From the NCBI RefSeq assembly GCF_014637405.1, contig NZ_BMEY01000008.1, positions 1-64,000 of the forward strand: a stretch of 64,000 nt of DNA, in the 5' to 3' direction. Position numbers and translations under genes: made by a program. Within the stretch, counting starts at the first letter, position 1, and each line of letters begins with the position of its first letter. The notes beneath the pieces are model-generated. The model was not told the origin of the DNA. It did no database searches and saw nothing but the letters and a program-made list of their open reading frames with translations. This DNA comes from Ornithinibacillus halotolerans (GTDB lineage: Bacteria; Bacillota; Bacilli; Bacillales; Amphibacillaceae). Below are positions 16,848 through 25,511 of this stretch, one piece after another.

Positions 16848-17222
16848 GTGAGTACACCTTTTGAAGAAGACAAACCAATATACATCCAAATTAGAGAGAA
16901 AATTGAAGATCAGATCATTAATAATCAACTAAACGAAGGCGATCAAGCACCATCAACTAACCAATTAGTTAATTTTTACAAAATCAACCATGTAACAGTT
17001 TCTAAAGGAGTAAATCAGTTAGTAGAGGAGGGAATTCTCTATAAGAAAAGAGGGATTGGAATGTTTGTAGCAGAAGGAGCAAGGGAAAAACTTGTTCAAA
17101 AACGAAAGGAATCATTCATCGAAGATTACTTAATTAAACTTGTTCAAGAAGCTGATAAACTTGGTATCACTGAAAATGAAATCATTTGTTACATTAAAAA
17201 ATTGAGAGGAAGTGGAAAATAA
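16848..17222 (+). CDS. GntR-family (YtrA-like) transcriptional regulator
   Basis: The 124-residue length is typical of the YtrA subfamily: a GntR winged helix (IYIQIREKIEDQIINNQLNE, NQLVNFYKINHVTVSKGVNQ, LVEEGILYKKRGIGMFVAEG) plus only a short two-helix dimerisation tail. GTG start at 16848. It overlaps the ABC ATPase gene by one base, so it is translated with it. The palindrome just upstream is the probable operator for autoregulation. Confidence 0.88.
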   Translation: MSTPFEEDKPIYIQIREKIEDQIINNQLNEGDQAPSTNQLVNFYKINHVTVSKGVNQLVEEGILYKKRGIGMFVAEGAREKLVQKRKESFIEDYLIKLVQEADKLGITENEIICYIKKLRGSGK

Positions 17223-18088
17223 TGAATATATCTGTTGAACATATAAATCTTAATTATGGGAATTTCAATGCGCTACAAGATGTAACATTTGAAATTAACA
17301 GTCCTAAAATCTATGGATTATTAGGGAGAAATGGTGCGGGTAAGACTTCACTTTTGTCCATTCTCGCTTCCTATCGACAGCCCTCTTCTGGATCTATCAC
17401 GATTAATGGAGAAAGCCCTTTTGAAAATGCTAAAGTGATGCAACAAGTAGCCTTTCTTTACAAGAAAGATTATAAAGAAGAAACAGATACAATTAAAGGA
17501 ATGTTACAGGATGCCGAACGATATCGACCAAATTTCGATAAAGAGTATGCAGAATACCTTGTAAAAAAGTTTAAATTAGATACTAAAAAGCCTATTAAGA
17601 AATTTTCAACAGGGATGCAATCTGCACTTAATGTCGTTTTAGGACTTTCTATCCGCACGCCAATTACTATTTTTGATGAAGTATATTTGGGAATGGACGC
17701 TCCTTCTCGAGATATTTTCTATAAAGAATTACTAGCAGAACAAGAGCGTCATCCAAGAACAATTATTCTTTCTACCCACCTTGTATCTGAAATGGAGTAT
17801 TTATTTGATGAAGTCATTATGTTAGACCAAGGAAAAGTTCTTCTACATGAAGACTATGATTCTCTAATAAATAAAGGTTTTAAAATAACAGGTAATAGTG
17901 AAATAGTAGATAACTTTGTTCAATCAAAAAAACAAATAAACATGGAACAGTTAGGTAGTACAAAAGCTGTAACTATTTACGAGAAACTGAATGAGAAGGA
18001 CATACAAGCAGCAAGACAACTCGGCTTAGATATTGCACCATTAACATTACATGAACTATTTGTTCATTTAACAAAGGAGGAAGACTAG
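17222..18088 (+). CDS. ABC transporter ATP-binding protein
   Basis: The 288-residue ATPase has Walker A GRNGAGKT (~residues 33-40), a degenerate signature (KFSTGMQSAL in place of LSGGQ), Walker B TIFDEVYLGMDAPSRD and the H-loop LSTHL. These variations are typical of ATPases linked to YtrA-type regulators. The last ~80 residues form an accessory domain. It partners the membrane protein encoded directly downstream (stop and start overlap at 18088). The substrate is unknown; related systems respond to cell-wall antibiotics. Confidence 0.88.
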   Translation: MNISVEHINLNYGNFNALQDVTFEINSPKIYGLLGRNGAGKTSLLSILASYRQPSSGSITINGESPFENAKVMQQVAFLYKKDYKEETDTIKGMLQDAERYRPNFDKEYAEYLVKKFKLDTKKPIKKFSTGMQSALNVVLGLSIRTPITIFDEVYLGMDAPSRDIFYKELLAEQERHPRTIILSTHLVSEMEYLFDEVIMLDQGKVLLHEDYDSLINKGFKITGNSEIVDNFVQSKKQINMEQLGSTKAVTIYEKLNEKDIQAARQLGLDIAPLTLHELFVHLTKEED

Positions 18089-18888
18089 TGAAACAGAATG
18101 CCATCTATCCTAAAGTTGCGTTAGATATGTTTGTCGTTCAACTAACATGGGCACTCGGATTTTTAGGTGTCATGTTATTGGTTCATATCGGTAAAATAAT
18201 TGCGTCTACATTTGGTGATTATGAAGTGGATAGTTATTTCAACGTTGTGTTTATCGCCGCAAATATTTTCATGTTTGTTGTTGGTATTCTTTGTGTTAAC
18301 TTTCTGCCTCATTATGTAAGTAATGGAGTCACAAGAAAGGATTATTTCAAAGGGGCGTTAATAGGAGCACTTGGATTGTCTGTTGCACTTCCAGTAATTG
18401 CAAGCATTGGTTCCTTGTTAAGCAAAGTAATACTAAATCTATTCGAAAAAATAACGATTAAAGAAGCAGATATTAATTCTGTTATAACAGATATTGAGAC
18501 AGATAGTAATATTATCGGAAACATTGTGGATAGTGTTGTTCAATCATTTATTGTTCCACCATATATTGATCCAACTAGTAACTTTGTATTAGCGATTGCC
18601 ATTGTTAGTCTAAATATATTTATTTATTTTCTAGTAGGTTGGCTAATTGGGGTTGCATTTTATCGGTTAGGTACTTTAGGTGGTTTACTATTCATTGTTA
18701 TTGGGTTAGCCTTAATTATCGTCAAAGATGCTTTGTTACGATTAATTTTAAATTTACCATTACCACCAAAATTAGCTTTTATTGAATCTCTATCAAACAG
18801 TATTGGTGGTATTATCATCGTTGCAATAATCCTTCTAGCTCTATTTGGTATACGGTCACTTTCAAAAAATATGACGGTAAAGCTTTAG
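18088..18888 (+). CDS. ABC transporter membrane protein
   Basis: A 266-residue integral membrane protein with about six hydrophobic segments (e.g. WALGFLGVMLLVHIGKIIAS, VFIAANIFMFVVGILCVNFL, LLFIVIGLALIIVKDALLRL, IIIVAIILLALFGI). The NGVTRKDYFKGALIGALG loop is common in ABC-2-like permeases of Bacilli. GTG start overlapping the ATPase stop. Third gene of the GntR operon. An inverted repeat GGGGCT/AGCCCC after the stop (18900-18940) may end transcription. Confidence 0.75.
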   Translation: MKQNAIYPKVALDMFVVQLTWALGFLGVMLLVHIGKIIASTFGDYEVDSYFNVVFIAANIFMFVVGILCVNFLPHYVSNGVTRKDYFKGALIGALGLSVALPVIASIGSLLSKVILNLFEKITIKEADINSVITDIETDSNIIGNIVDSVVQSFIVPPYIDPTSNFVLAIAIVSLNIFIYFLVGWLIGVAFYRLGTLGGLLFIVIGLALIIVKDALLRLILNLPLPPKLAFIESLSNSIGGIIIVAIILLALFGIRSLSKNMTVKL

Positions 18889-18978
18889 TACTAAATATGG
18901 GGCTAGATGAACATTGAAGACCATTGTACAGCCCCTTCTTTTTGAATACCTTCTATTAAGGATAAAGGGGTTGTACTT

Positions 18979-19482
18979 ATGAGGAATATTCGATTTTCTG
19001 AAAAACTACTACTTCTTGGATATTGTTTCATATTGCTATTTATGATTGTTCAAGACTGGGTACCTCTAGGAACACTCAATGATATAACTGCTATACAACA
19101 AGAGAAAACAAAGAGCGAATTAATCAATGTTACACTAATTGGTGTCATACAAATCACCCTATTAATCTCTATCATTCTATTGTTTATTGGTAAAAAATAT
19201 CCGTTATTTATTAAGCTTTGGCTAATTATCCATCCTTCCTGTATTTTCATTGGAATATTGATGAGTTGGTATATTCCCTATCTAACTGGGATCGGTGCAG
19301 CTGAGAAAGTTGAGAGTTATACAGCCATGTTTGGAAATACCCATGCATTCTTACCGGTTATGAATGGGATTGTACCAAATACATTACATGTGTTATTTCA
19401 CATTATTTTGTTATTGTGTATTATCATCGCTATTTATATAGCCATTACAACCCCAAACCGTGAAAATATTCAAAGAGGCTAG
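18979..19482 (+). CDS. Four-segment membrane protein, unknown
   Basis: 167 residues with about four transmembrane segments (LLLLGYCFILLFMIVQDWV, LIGVIQITLLISIILLFIG, FIKLWLIIHPSCIFIGILMS, LHVLFHIILLLCIIIAIYIA) and an outside or inside loop with GIGAAEKVESYTAMFGNTHA. AAGGGG lies before the ATG. I do not recognise a family. It lies 90 bp after the ABC operon and ends at a strong terminator. Confidence 0.6.
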   Translation: MRNIRFSEKLLLLGYCFILLFMIVQDWVPLGTLNDITAIQQEKTKSELINVTLIGVIQITLLISIILLFIGKKYPLFIKLWLIIHPSCIFIGILMSWYIPYLTGIGAAEKVESYTAMFGNTHAFLPVMNGIVPNTLHVLFHIILLLCIIIAIYIAITTPNRENIQRG

Positions 19483-19498
19483 TCGGAACTAGCCTCTT
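19473..19498. terminator. Bidirectional terminator
   Basis: AAGAGGCTAGT and ACTAGCCTCTT form a perfect 11-bp stem with a 4-base loop between convergent genes. Confidence 0.8.
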
Positions 19499-19509
19499 CA
19501 GCTTTATCC

Positions 19510-20016
19510 CTATTTAATTTTTCTCTGACGTAGTAAAGTCATGACAATTGGGATACCTGTACCAACAATTAATAATGGTAAAAACCAAACTCCAAAACCA
19601 TTATTCCACTCCATCGCTATAGATACCGATTCAAATGCAAGTAAAGAAAATAAAATTAAACTAATATTCTTCAATTGATTTAACAATTTCCTACTAAGCA
19701 AGTAAAATTGTTCTGCATTTGATTCATTTAATCTACTAGGATAGTTATGCATCTCTGGATACTTTTCAAAGACTTGCATCATAAGAAACAAAAATCCACC
19801 TACAATCGGCAGGATAAGAAGCTCGTATTTACTACCCCATCGATCTACCTCTCCAAGTGCATTATAATGGGCAGGGACTTCAGGTGGAAGTGAACTCCAA
19901 ACAGAAATTAATAGAATGATGGAACCGATATAAAATATTAAGCCAATAATATCAAATAACCATTCACTCCTTGTTTTAGGAATGTTTAGCTTTGGTCTTT
20001 GAAATGAGTTTTTCAC
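19510..20016 (-). CDS. DUF1648-type membrane protein
   Basis: 168 residues. The segment IIGLIFYIGSIILLISVWSSLPPEVPAHYNALGEVDRWGSK is the DUF1648 signature (xLPxxxPxHxNxxGxxDxxGSK). Hydrophobic segments follow (LLILPIVGGFLFLMMQVF, ISLILFSLLAFESVSIAM, FLPLLIVGTGIPIVMTLL). The function of the family is not known; it is related to SdpI immunity proteins. Convergent with the preceding membrane gene across a terminator. Confidence 0.8.
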   Translation of the reverse strand: MKNSFQRPKLNIPKTRSEWLFDIIGLIFYIGSIILLISVWSSLPPEVPAHYNALGEVDRWGSKYELLILPIVGGFLFLMMQVFEKYPEMHNYPSRLNESNAEQFYLLSRKLLNQLKNISLILFSLLAFESVSIAMEWNNGFGVWFLPLLIVGTGIPIVMTLLRQRKIK

Positions 20017-20113
20017 TACTAGTCATCCTTATGGGTATTTTTCTCTTTATACGAATAGTTGGTGCAAATAGTTTCACTTCTTTCTTCTACAAGATATAGT
20101 TTCATTATCTTTT

Positions 20114-20869
20114 CTAATCTTCATCTACATAATAATTTCTTTCTCCAAGCTGAATATCATTGACATTTCCATCGTGGATAAAGAAGAGAATATTCTCTAC
20201 AGTTCCATCACTTCCAGTTAATTCGATTGTGTTATTTTCTATCGTATATGTTCCTACCTGTGTATCATCTGTAAATCCACCAGATGTATTGGTTCCACTT
20301 AATCCACCTACGCTTCCAATGCTGACACCATTTAATTCAAAGGTACCATCTGGATTTAATGTTAGAAACAAAGTCTTTGAACTTGCGCCACCAGTAATTC
20401 CAATTAATCCAGAATACGATATATATTTATATTGATTGTTAAATACAGTACCTTCTGGAACAGGTGTTACTCGAGTTAGTTGTACATCATTGATTCGCAA
20501 CGTGTCACCAATAATCTCAATTGGAAAAGAATCACTACCAATAATCAGTTGTCCATTTTCTATCGTATAATCCTGACACGAATCAACGGTACAATCAATT
20601 TTCTCTGGTCCACCATTAGCTGGTACTCCAACTAATACTTTATTTCCTTGTAAGAATGTATAAATATCCCAGCAAATACCCCCACATTCATTCCCACCAA
20701 AGTCACTCCGAAATCCATAAAACATACCAGATAAATTATCTAAACTTAATTTTGCATTTATATCAAACTGTTCTCCATTACTATTTTCATTGTCATCCTT
20801 AGAACATGCAGTAATAATAAGTACACCGGCAATTAAAAACAAAAAGACAACCCATCGTTTCCCCATCAT
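20114..20869 (-). CDS. Lipoprotein, beta-rich
   Basis: The N-terminus MMGKRWVVFLFLIAGVLIITACSKDD is a lipoprotein signal with lipobox ITAC, so the mature protein is anchored at Cys22. The remaining ~230 residues are beta-rich and contain repeated strands of the IENGQLIIGSD / FELNGVSIGSVGG / TYTIENNTIELTGSDG type, as in proteins that test for expected values of a scalar readout. Two cysteine pairs (GNECGGICWD and DCTVDSCQDY) probably form disulfides. No known domain was recognised. GGAGG upstream. Confidence 0.7.
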   Translation of the reverse strand: MMGKRWVVFLFLIAGVLIITACSKDDNENSNGEQFDINAKLSLDNLSGMFYGFRSDFGGNECGGICWDIYTFLQGNKVLVGVPANGGPEKIDCTVDSCQDYTIENGQLIIGSDSFPIEIIGDTLRINDVQLTRVTPVPEGTVFNNQYKYISYSGLIGITGGASSKTLFLTLNPDGTFELNGVSIGSVGGLSGTNTSGGFTDDTQVGTYTIENNTIELTGSDGTVENILFFIHDGNVNDIQLGERNYYVDED

Positions 20870-21049
20870 TTTCCTCCTATTATTTTCTACAGATGAATAA
20901 ACACTGATGCCATTTTATGCAAGTTACAATTCTTTCATACTAATTAATGACATAATGCCCTGATAAATTTACAATATCTATGAAACTTTAATTTTCCGAA
21001 AGCGTATTAGGTAATAGCAACTATTTTAAATGAGAAAAGCAGGTGTATT

Positions 21050-22324
21050 ATGCAATTAAGTAAAGATATTGAATCAGATCATGAAAACAAATCCACAAAG
21101 GCTTCATTATCCCCAATTGATTTAGGTGAACGGCTACATCATATTGATAGCTTACGAGGTTTTGCCATATTAGGGATATTATTAGTGAATATGCTTTCTT
21201 TTCAATATGGGAGTATAGGTATCGAAGGAATAAGGTCTGAACTATCAGGATTAGACGCGATGTTATATGACCTCATTGAATGGCTATTCCAAGGAAGTTT
21301 TTATCCAGTGTTCTCCATGCTATTTGGATTTGGTGCAGTTATTATGTGGGAACGTGCTGCTCAAAAGGGGCGTCCTTTTAAACGAGTGTTTCTGAGAAGA
21401 ATGATTATCTTACTTGTTATGGGCTATACCCATTTACATTTCATCTGGGATGGTGATATTCTATTCACTTACGCAATGGCTGGATTAGTATTAACCTTCT
21501 TCATCAAAAGGAAGGCCATCACTGTACTAGTGTGGGCACTAGTTTTGGCATTCTTACTTAATGCACCTGGACTTATCCCTTCCACTGAAGAAGATGAGAT
21601 CGATTTATCTACTTATAGTGAATTGGAAAGAACGATATTAAGTGAAGGAACTTATGCAGAGATAACTTCCCATCGATTAACAGCTAACCCTTTTGAAAAA
21701 ATAGACTTAGGTTTTGAAATGGGATCAATGGAACATCAGTTATTTGCTGATTTTCTCAACTTCTTTAATACGTTAACCATTACAATGCAAGCCTTTATGT
21801 TATTTTTAATAGGTGCATTTATCGCGAAGAAAAAGTGGTTACATCGTTTATCTGAAAATCGTGGTCTTCTTGTAAAAGTTACGCTAATTTTTATCACAGT
21901 AGGATTAGCTTTAAAAGGAAGTATGATTCTGACAGATAATGTCATGTTGGATTACTTTGGCTATCTACTAGGTGGTCCGCTTGCTGCAATTGGATATATT
22001 ACTGGATTATCGCTATTCTTTGCAAAATTCCATTCTTCTAATTTAGTACAAGGATTTAACTCACTTGGAAGAATGGCACTTACAAACTATTTAACACATT
22101 CAGTTATTATGACTACTATCTTTTACGGGTATGGTTTTGGTCTGTTAGGGGAGCTCGGAATCCTTATTGGATCCTTAATGGCTATAGCCTTAATTGTTCT
22201 TCAAATGTTCTTTAGTAAATGGTGGCTCAGTCGTTATCAATTCGGACCGATGGAATGGCTATGGCGTTCTGGTACTTATCTGAAAGTACAACCGTTTAGG
22301 AAGATAGAAAGAAATAAAAGCTAA
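21050..22324 (+). CDS. DUF418 (YeiB-like) membrane protein
   Basis: 424 residues with about nine or ten transmembrane segments. HHIDSLRGFAILGILLVNML near the N-terminus and the C-terminal block (GRMALTNYLTHSVIMTTIFY ... WWLSRYQFGPMEWLWRSGTY) are DUF418 hallmarks. The family resembles acyltransferase-3 membrane proteins; its substrate is unknown. It is a single-gene unit ending at a terminator 12 bp downstream. Confidence 0.88.
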   Translation: MQLSKDIESDHENKSTKASLSPIDLGERLHHIDSLRGFAILGILLVNMLSFQYGSIGIEGIRSELSGLDAMLYDLIEWLFQGSFYPVFSMLFGFGAVIMWERAAQKGRPFKRVFLRRMIILLVMGYTHLHFIWDGDILFTYAMAGLVLTFFIKRKAITVLVWALVLAFLLNAPGLIPSTEEDEIDLSTYSELERTILSEGTYAEITSHRLTANPFEKIDLGFEMGSMEHQLFADFLNFFNTLTITMQAFMLFLIGAFIAKKKWLHRLSENRGLLVKVTLIFITVGLALKGSMILTDNVMLDYFGYLLGGPLAAIGYITGLSLFFAKFHSSNLVQGFNSLGRMALTNYLTHSVIMTTIFYGYGFGLLGELGILIGSLMAIALIVLQMFFSKWWLSRYQFGPMEWLWRSGTYLKVQPFRKIERNKS

Positions 22325-22336
22325 AGAAGACAATAG

Positions 22337-22367
22337 AAATAGTGCCTAACACTAATGGGCACTATTT
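22337..22367. terminator. Intrinsic terminator
   Basis: AAATAGTGCC and GGCACTATTT pair, followed by TTTTC. It closes the DUF418 gene and may also serve the convergent gene to its right. Confidence 0.8.
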
Positions 22368-22397
22368 TTCTTCGGTTTATATTTATTTTATATGGAG

Positions 22398-22856
22398 TCA
22401 TAATGTTTGCCCTTTTTTCTTAGCGTCAGCATCTAAGCCTGTTCCTATTGCTACACCCATTCCTATTCCAATTGGAATTCCAAGTGCAATATTATCAAAG
22501 ATAGTTAACCCAAACACCACACCAATACTTACACCTAGTGACATATAAATTCCTAGATAATGCCCTTGTGGCAATAATTTATGTTGTTTCTGTAAGTGAG
22601 TACTAATACTTTTTAACTTTTGTTTGTAATTGTTAGTTTCTTTTAATGTCAGTTTCTTATTTCTTAACTGCAAAATATGCTCTTCTAATTCAGTGAAGCT
22701 CCTTTTACAAGTATCGCAATCTGTTGAAAAGGACGCTAATCGTTGGACAATTCGCTTACTCTTATCTATTTCAAGTTTTGTGTTCACTTGTTTATTATTG
22801 TCATTTTCAATTTCTTCAAGAATAGCAATAAGGTTACTGGTTCGTTTATTATCCAT
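22398..22856 (-). CDS. Hypothetical protein with C-terminal glycine-rich membrane hairpin
   Basis: 152 residues. The N-terminal ~100 are helical and probably coiled (AILEEIENDNNKQVNTKLEI, SFTELEEHILQLRNKKLTLK), with a CDTCKRS pair. The C-terminus has two glycine-rich hydrophobic helices (GIYMSLGVSIGVVFGLTIF, ALGIPIGIGMGVAIGTGLDA). This layout suggests a membrane-anchored coiled-coil protein. I know of similar Bacilli proteins only as hypothetical. GGAGGAGG before the start. Confidence 0.6.
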   Translation of the reverse strand: MDNKRTSNLIAILEEIENDNNKQVNTKLEIDKSKRIVQRLASFSTDCDTCKRSFTELEEHILQLRNKKLTLKETNNYKQKLKSISTHLQKQHKLLPQGHYLGIYMSLGVSIGVVFGLTIFDNIALGIPIGIGMGVAIGTGLDADAKKKGQTL

Positions 22857-22962
22857 ATTTCCTCCTCCTTTATTATGTTTATACGAGATTGAGAAGAAAA
22901 AGTTCTATTAGATTTCTTTTTCATTCTAATTACCTTTCACCTGAAAGAGCATGTAATAGGCT

Positions 22963-23742
22963 CTACCCACCTATCCTAATATTTCTATTCATTCTTTGCA
23001 ATGTGCCTAGGATACTCATCGCCGCTAAGTAACTAGTCTTTGGGTTTTCCGGAAATGGGTTATTTGTTATCTTGATCGATGCTTCGCCAAAATCACCTGA
23101 AATATCCACTTGATGAATATTTTTTTCAATATGGGGATCAGCAACTAGCCGGACATTCGTCTTTTCCACTCCTAATCCTGCTAACGCTAGAACAATAGAC
23201 ACATTCATATTTTTCGGAAATTGCTTGATGGCATCTACTGCTTTTCCTGCAAATATTACCTTTTCATCTGTAATTATTTCCTCAATCAAAGAACTTGCTG
23301 GTTTCCGTGTAGTCAATGTGACATTAGTAACAGAACCTAGTGCATGTGCATTTTGTACAATATCTAAACCACCAATTGCACCTGATGGTAAATGAACAAC
23401 ATGGTTATATTCATCTACAAGACTACTTATTTCTGTTAGTAGTTCTGCATCTGCAAGTGCGCCGATACTAATTAACACGACGTCCTTTTTCTTCATCACA
23501 GCTGGCAACAATGTTTTCACGGCTTGTACATTTGCCGCTTCTACTACTATATCAATATCTGATTGGAGAAAATCATCAAGATTACTATATAACTTAACCC
23601 CAAAACTCGATTCTAACGTACGGTATTTCTCCACATCTCGTACCAAAATACTATTAATATGTAAATTTTTCATTTGCTTAGAATTGATTTCTTTTAATAA
23701 GAAATTAGCAATCGCACCAGCACCAATAATACCAATTTTCAT
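22963..23742 (-). CDS. nadX: L-aspartate dehydrogenase
   Basis: 259 residues. The N-terminus KIGIIGAGAIANFL is a Rossmann NAD(P) motif. HLPSGAIGGLDIVQNAHALG and the C-terminal NPFPENPKTSYLAAMSIL are the conserved blocks of aspartate dehydrogenase, with MNVSIVLALAGLGVEKTNVR between. The enzyme turns aspartate into iminoaspartate and can feed NAD synthesis in place of NadB. No other nad gene is adjacent, so its pathway role here is an inference. Confidence 0.85.
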   Translation of the reverse strand: MKIGIIGAGAIANFLLKEINSKQMKNLHINSILVRDVEKYRTLESSFGVKLYSNLDDFLQSDIDIVVEAANVQAVKTLLPAVMKKKDVVLISIGALADAELLTEISSLVDEYNHVVHLPSGAIGGLDIVQNAHALGSVTNVTLTTRKPASSLIEEIITDEKVIFAGKAVDAIKQFPKNMNVSIVLALAGLGVEKTNVRLVADPHIEKNIHQVDISGDFGEASIKITNNPFPENPKTSYLAAMSILGTLQRMNRNIRIGG

Positions 23743-23846
23743 TATGATCCTCCTGACATTTTAATAAAGGTATTTATTTTATGATTCTGAATTTTATTAT
23801 AGAATAGAATGTATCGTTGAACAAATCTTGAAACTGGAGGGTACAA

Positions 23847-24392
23847 ATGAGTATTTGTGTCTTATATGGTGGGAATCGGATTGATGGGAATACGGAGACA
23901 ATAACAAAAAAGGTTATTCAAGAACTAAACGTAGAAGAAATATACTTAATAGACTACAGAATAGAACCAATAGTAGATAAGCGTCATGCACCAGAAGGTT
24001 TTCCTGAAGTACATGACGATTACAATGCAATTATTGAGCGTATTCTTCCTCATCAAGTTTTAATATTTTCAACCCCGATTTATTGGTATAGTATGACTAG
24101 TGTTATGAAGAGCTTTATTGATCGGTGGTCACAAACATCAAGAGATGCAAATTATCCCAATTTCAAAAAGATAATGGCTGAGAAGAAAGCTTACGTTATA
24201 GCTGTTGGAGGAGACAATCCGTATATAAAGGGGTTACCAATGATTCAGCAATTTCAACATATTTTTGATTTTATTGGGGCGGAATTTAGTGGATATATTA
24301 TAGGAGAAGGAAACAAGCCAGGTGAGATTAATAATGATTTGAATGCACTCCATGCAGCGGAACAACTGCGGGAGAAACTTCGTAATTCTTAA
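23847..24392 (+). CDS. Flavodoxin-fold NAD(P)H oxidoreductase
   Basis: 181 residues with the FMN-reductase pattern: CVLYGGNRIDGNTETITKKV for the phosphate loop, then LIFSTPIYWYSMTSVMKSFI and DRWSQTSRDANYPNFKKIMA. Probably an FMN-dependent NAD(P)H reductase; the substrate cannot be told from sequence. It diverges from nadX and shares a ~100-bp promoter region. GGAGGG lies upstream of the ATG. Confidence 0.8.
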   Translation: MSICVLYGGNRIDGNTETITKKVIQELNVEEIYLIDYRIEPIVDKRHAPEGFPEVHDDYNAIIERILPHQVLIFSTPIYWYSMTSVMKSFIDRWSQTSRDANYPNFKKIMAEKKAYVIAVGGDNPYIKGLPMIQQFQHIFDFIGAEFSGYIIGEGNKPGEINNDLNALHAAEQLREKLRNS

Positions 24393-24407
24393 AAAGGATA
24401 AGAAAGC

Positions 24408-24473
24408 AAAAAAGACGTAGATTAATAAAGTGAACCCTTTGTAAAGGACATTTATTAAATCCACGTCTTTTTT
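24408..24473. terminator. Bidirectional terminator
   Basis: AAAAAAGACGT pairs with ACGTCTTTTTT. An inner stem GATTAATAAA/TTTATTAAATC extends it. It separates convergent genes. Confidence 0.8.
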
Positions 24474-24483
24474 ATTGAGAAAG

Positions 24484-25464
24484 TTAGTTATTAATAACAT
24501 CTTCTATATTATTTTCAAATCGATTAAGCATTTCACGCACTTCATCTGTAGAGTCTGTACTCATTAAAGAATTTCTTAATTCACTAGCTCCTCGAAACCC
24601 TTTCACATAAATCTTAAAAAAGCGGCGAAGAGGACCAAATGGACGAGGTTCTAATTTGGAATATTTATCAAAAAGATCCAAATGAATTCTTAGAAGGTCC
24701 AATAATTCTTTACTATCATGTTCTTTCGGCTCTTTTTCAAACGCAAATGGATTTTTAAAAATGCCTCGTCCAATCATTACTCCGTCAACACCGTATTGTT
24801 CAACAAGTTTTAAACCAGTTTCACGGTCTGGTATATCTCCATTAATTGTTAATAGCGTATTGGGAGCTATCTCATCTCGAAGTTTTTTTATTTCCGGAAT
24901 CAATTCCCAATGGGCATCAACATTACTCATTTCTTTTCGCGTACGTAGATGAATAGAAAGATTCGCAATATCTTGTTTCAACACATGAGTTAACCAGTCC
25001 CGCCATTCATCAACGTCAGTGTATCCAATTCTTGTTTTCACACTGACCGGGAGCCCACCTGCTTTTGCTGCTTGAATAATCTCTGCAGCAACTTCAGGAT
25101 GATTAATTAGTCCTGCACCTTTTCCTTTAGCTGCTACATTTTGCACAGGGCACCCCATATTAATATCGATACCTTTAAATCCTTCTTCCGCCATTCCGAT
25201 ACTCATTTGGCGAAAGTATTCAGGTTTATTTCCCCAAATATGAGCTACAATTGGTTGTTCATCTTCCGTATAGGTTAAACGGCCTCGAACACTTTGTTTT
25301 CCTTCTGGATGGCAGTAGCTTTCTGTATTTGTAAATTCGGTAAAAAACACATCTGGTCTTGCTGCTTCACTGACAACGTGTCGGAAAACAACATCCGTAA
25401 CATCTTCCATTGGTGCTAATATAAAAAACGGCCGAGGTAATTCCCGCCAAAAATTTTCACTCAT
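24484..25464 (-). CDS. dus: tRNA-dihydrouridine synthase
   Basis: 326 residues; a TIM-barrel flavoenzyme that reduces uridines in tRNA. Motifs in order: [15 protein letters not shown] (FMN site), [20 protein letters not shown] with the catalytic cysteine, [38 protein letters not shown] and [16 protein letters not shown]. The histidine in the HLRTR block takes the usual SIHGRT position. The dihydrouridine position it makes is not decided from sequence. Confidence 0.9.
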   Translation of the reverse strand: MSENFWRELPRPFFILAPMEDVTDVVFRHVVSEAARPDVFFTEFTNTESYCHPEGKQSVRGRLTYTEDEQPIVAHIWGNKPEYFRQMSIGMAEEGFKGIDINMGCPVQNVAAKGKGAGLINHPEVAAEIIQAAKAGGLPVSVKTRIGYTDVDEWRDWLTHVLKQDIANLSIHLRTRKEMSNVDAHWELIPEIKKLRDEIAPNTLLTINGDIPDRETGLKLVEQYGVDGVMIGRGIFKNPFAFEKEPKEHDSKELLDLLRIHLDLFDKYSKLEPRPFGPLRRFFKIYVKGFRGASELRNSLMSTDSTDEVREMLNRFENNIEDVINN

Positions 25465-25511
25465 GATATTATTCCAATCCTTTCATTCTGTTCGACAAAA
25501 TTCGGGAGGTG

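Noticed and set aside
16651-16928. Two overlapping minus-strand frames over the GntR promoter
   Set aside because: They overlap the operator and the regulator gene and have no SD; shadows of AT-rich DNA.
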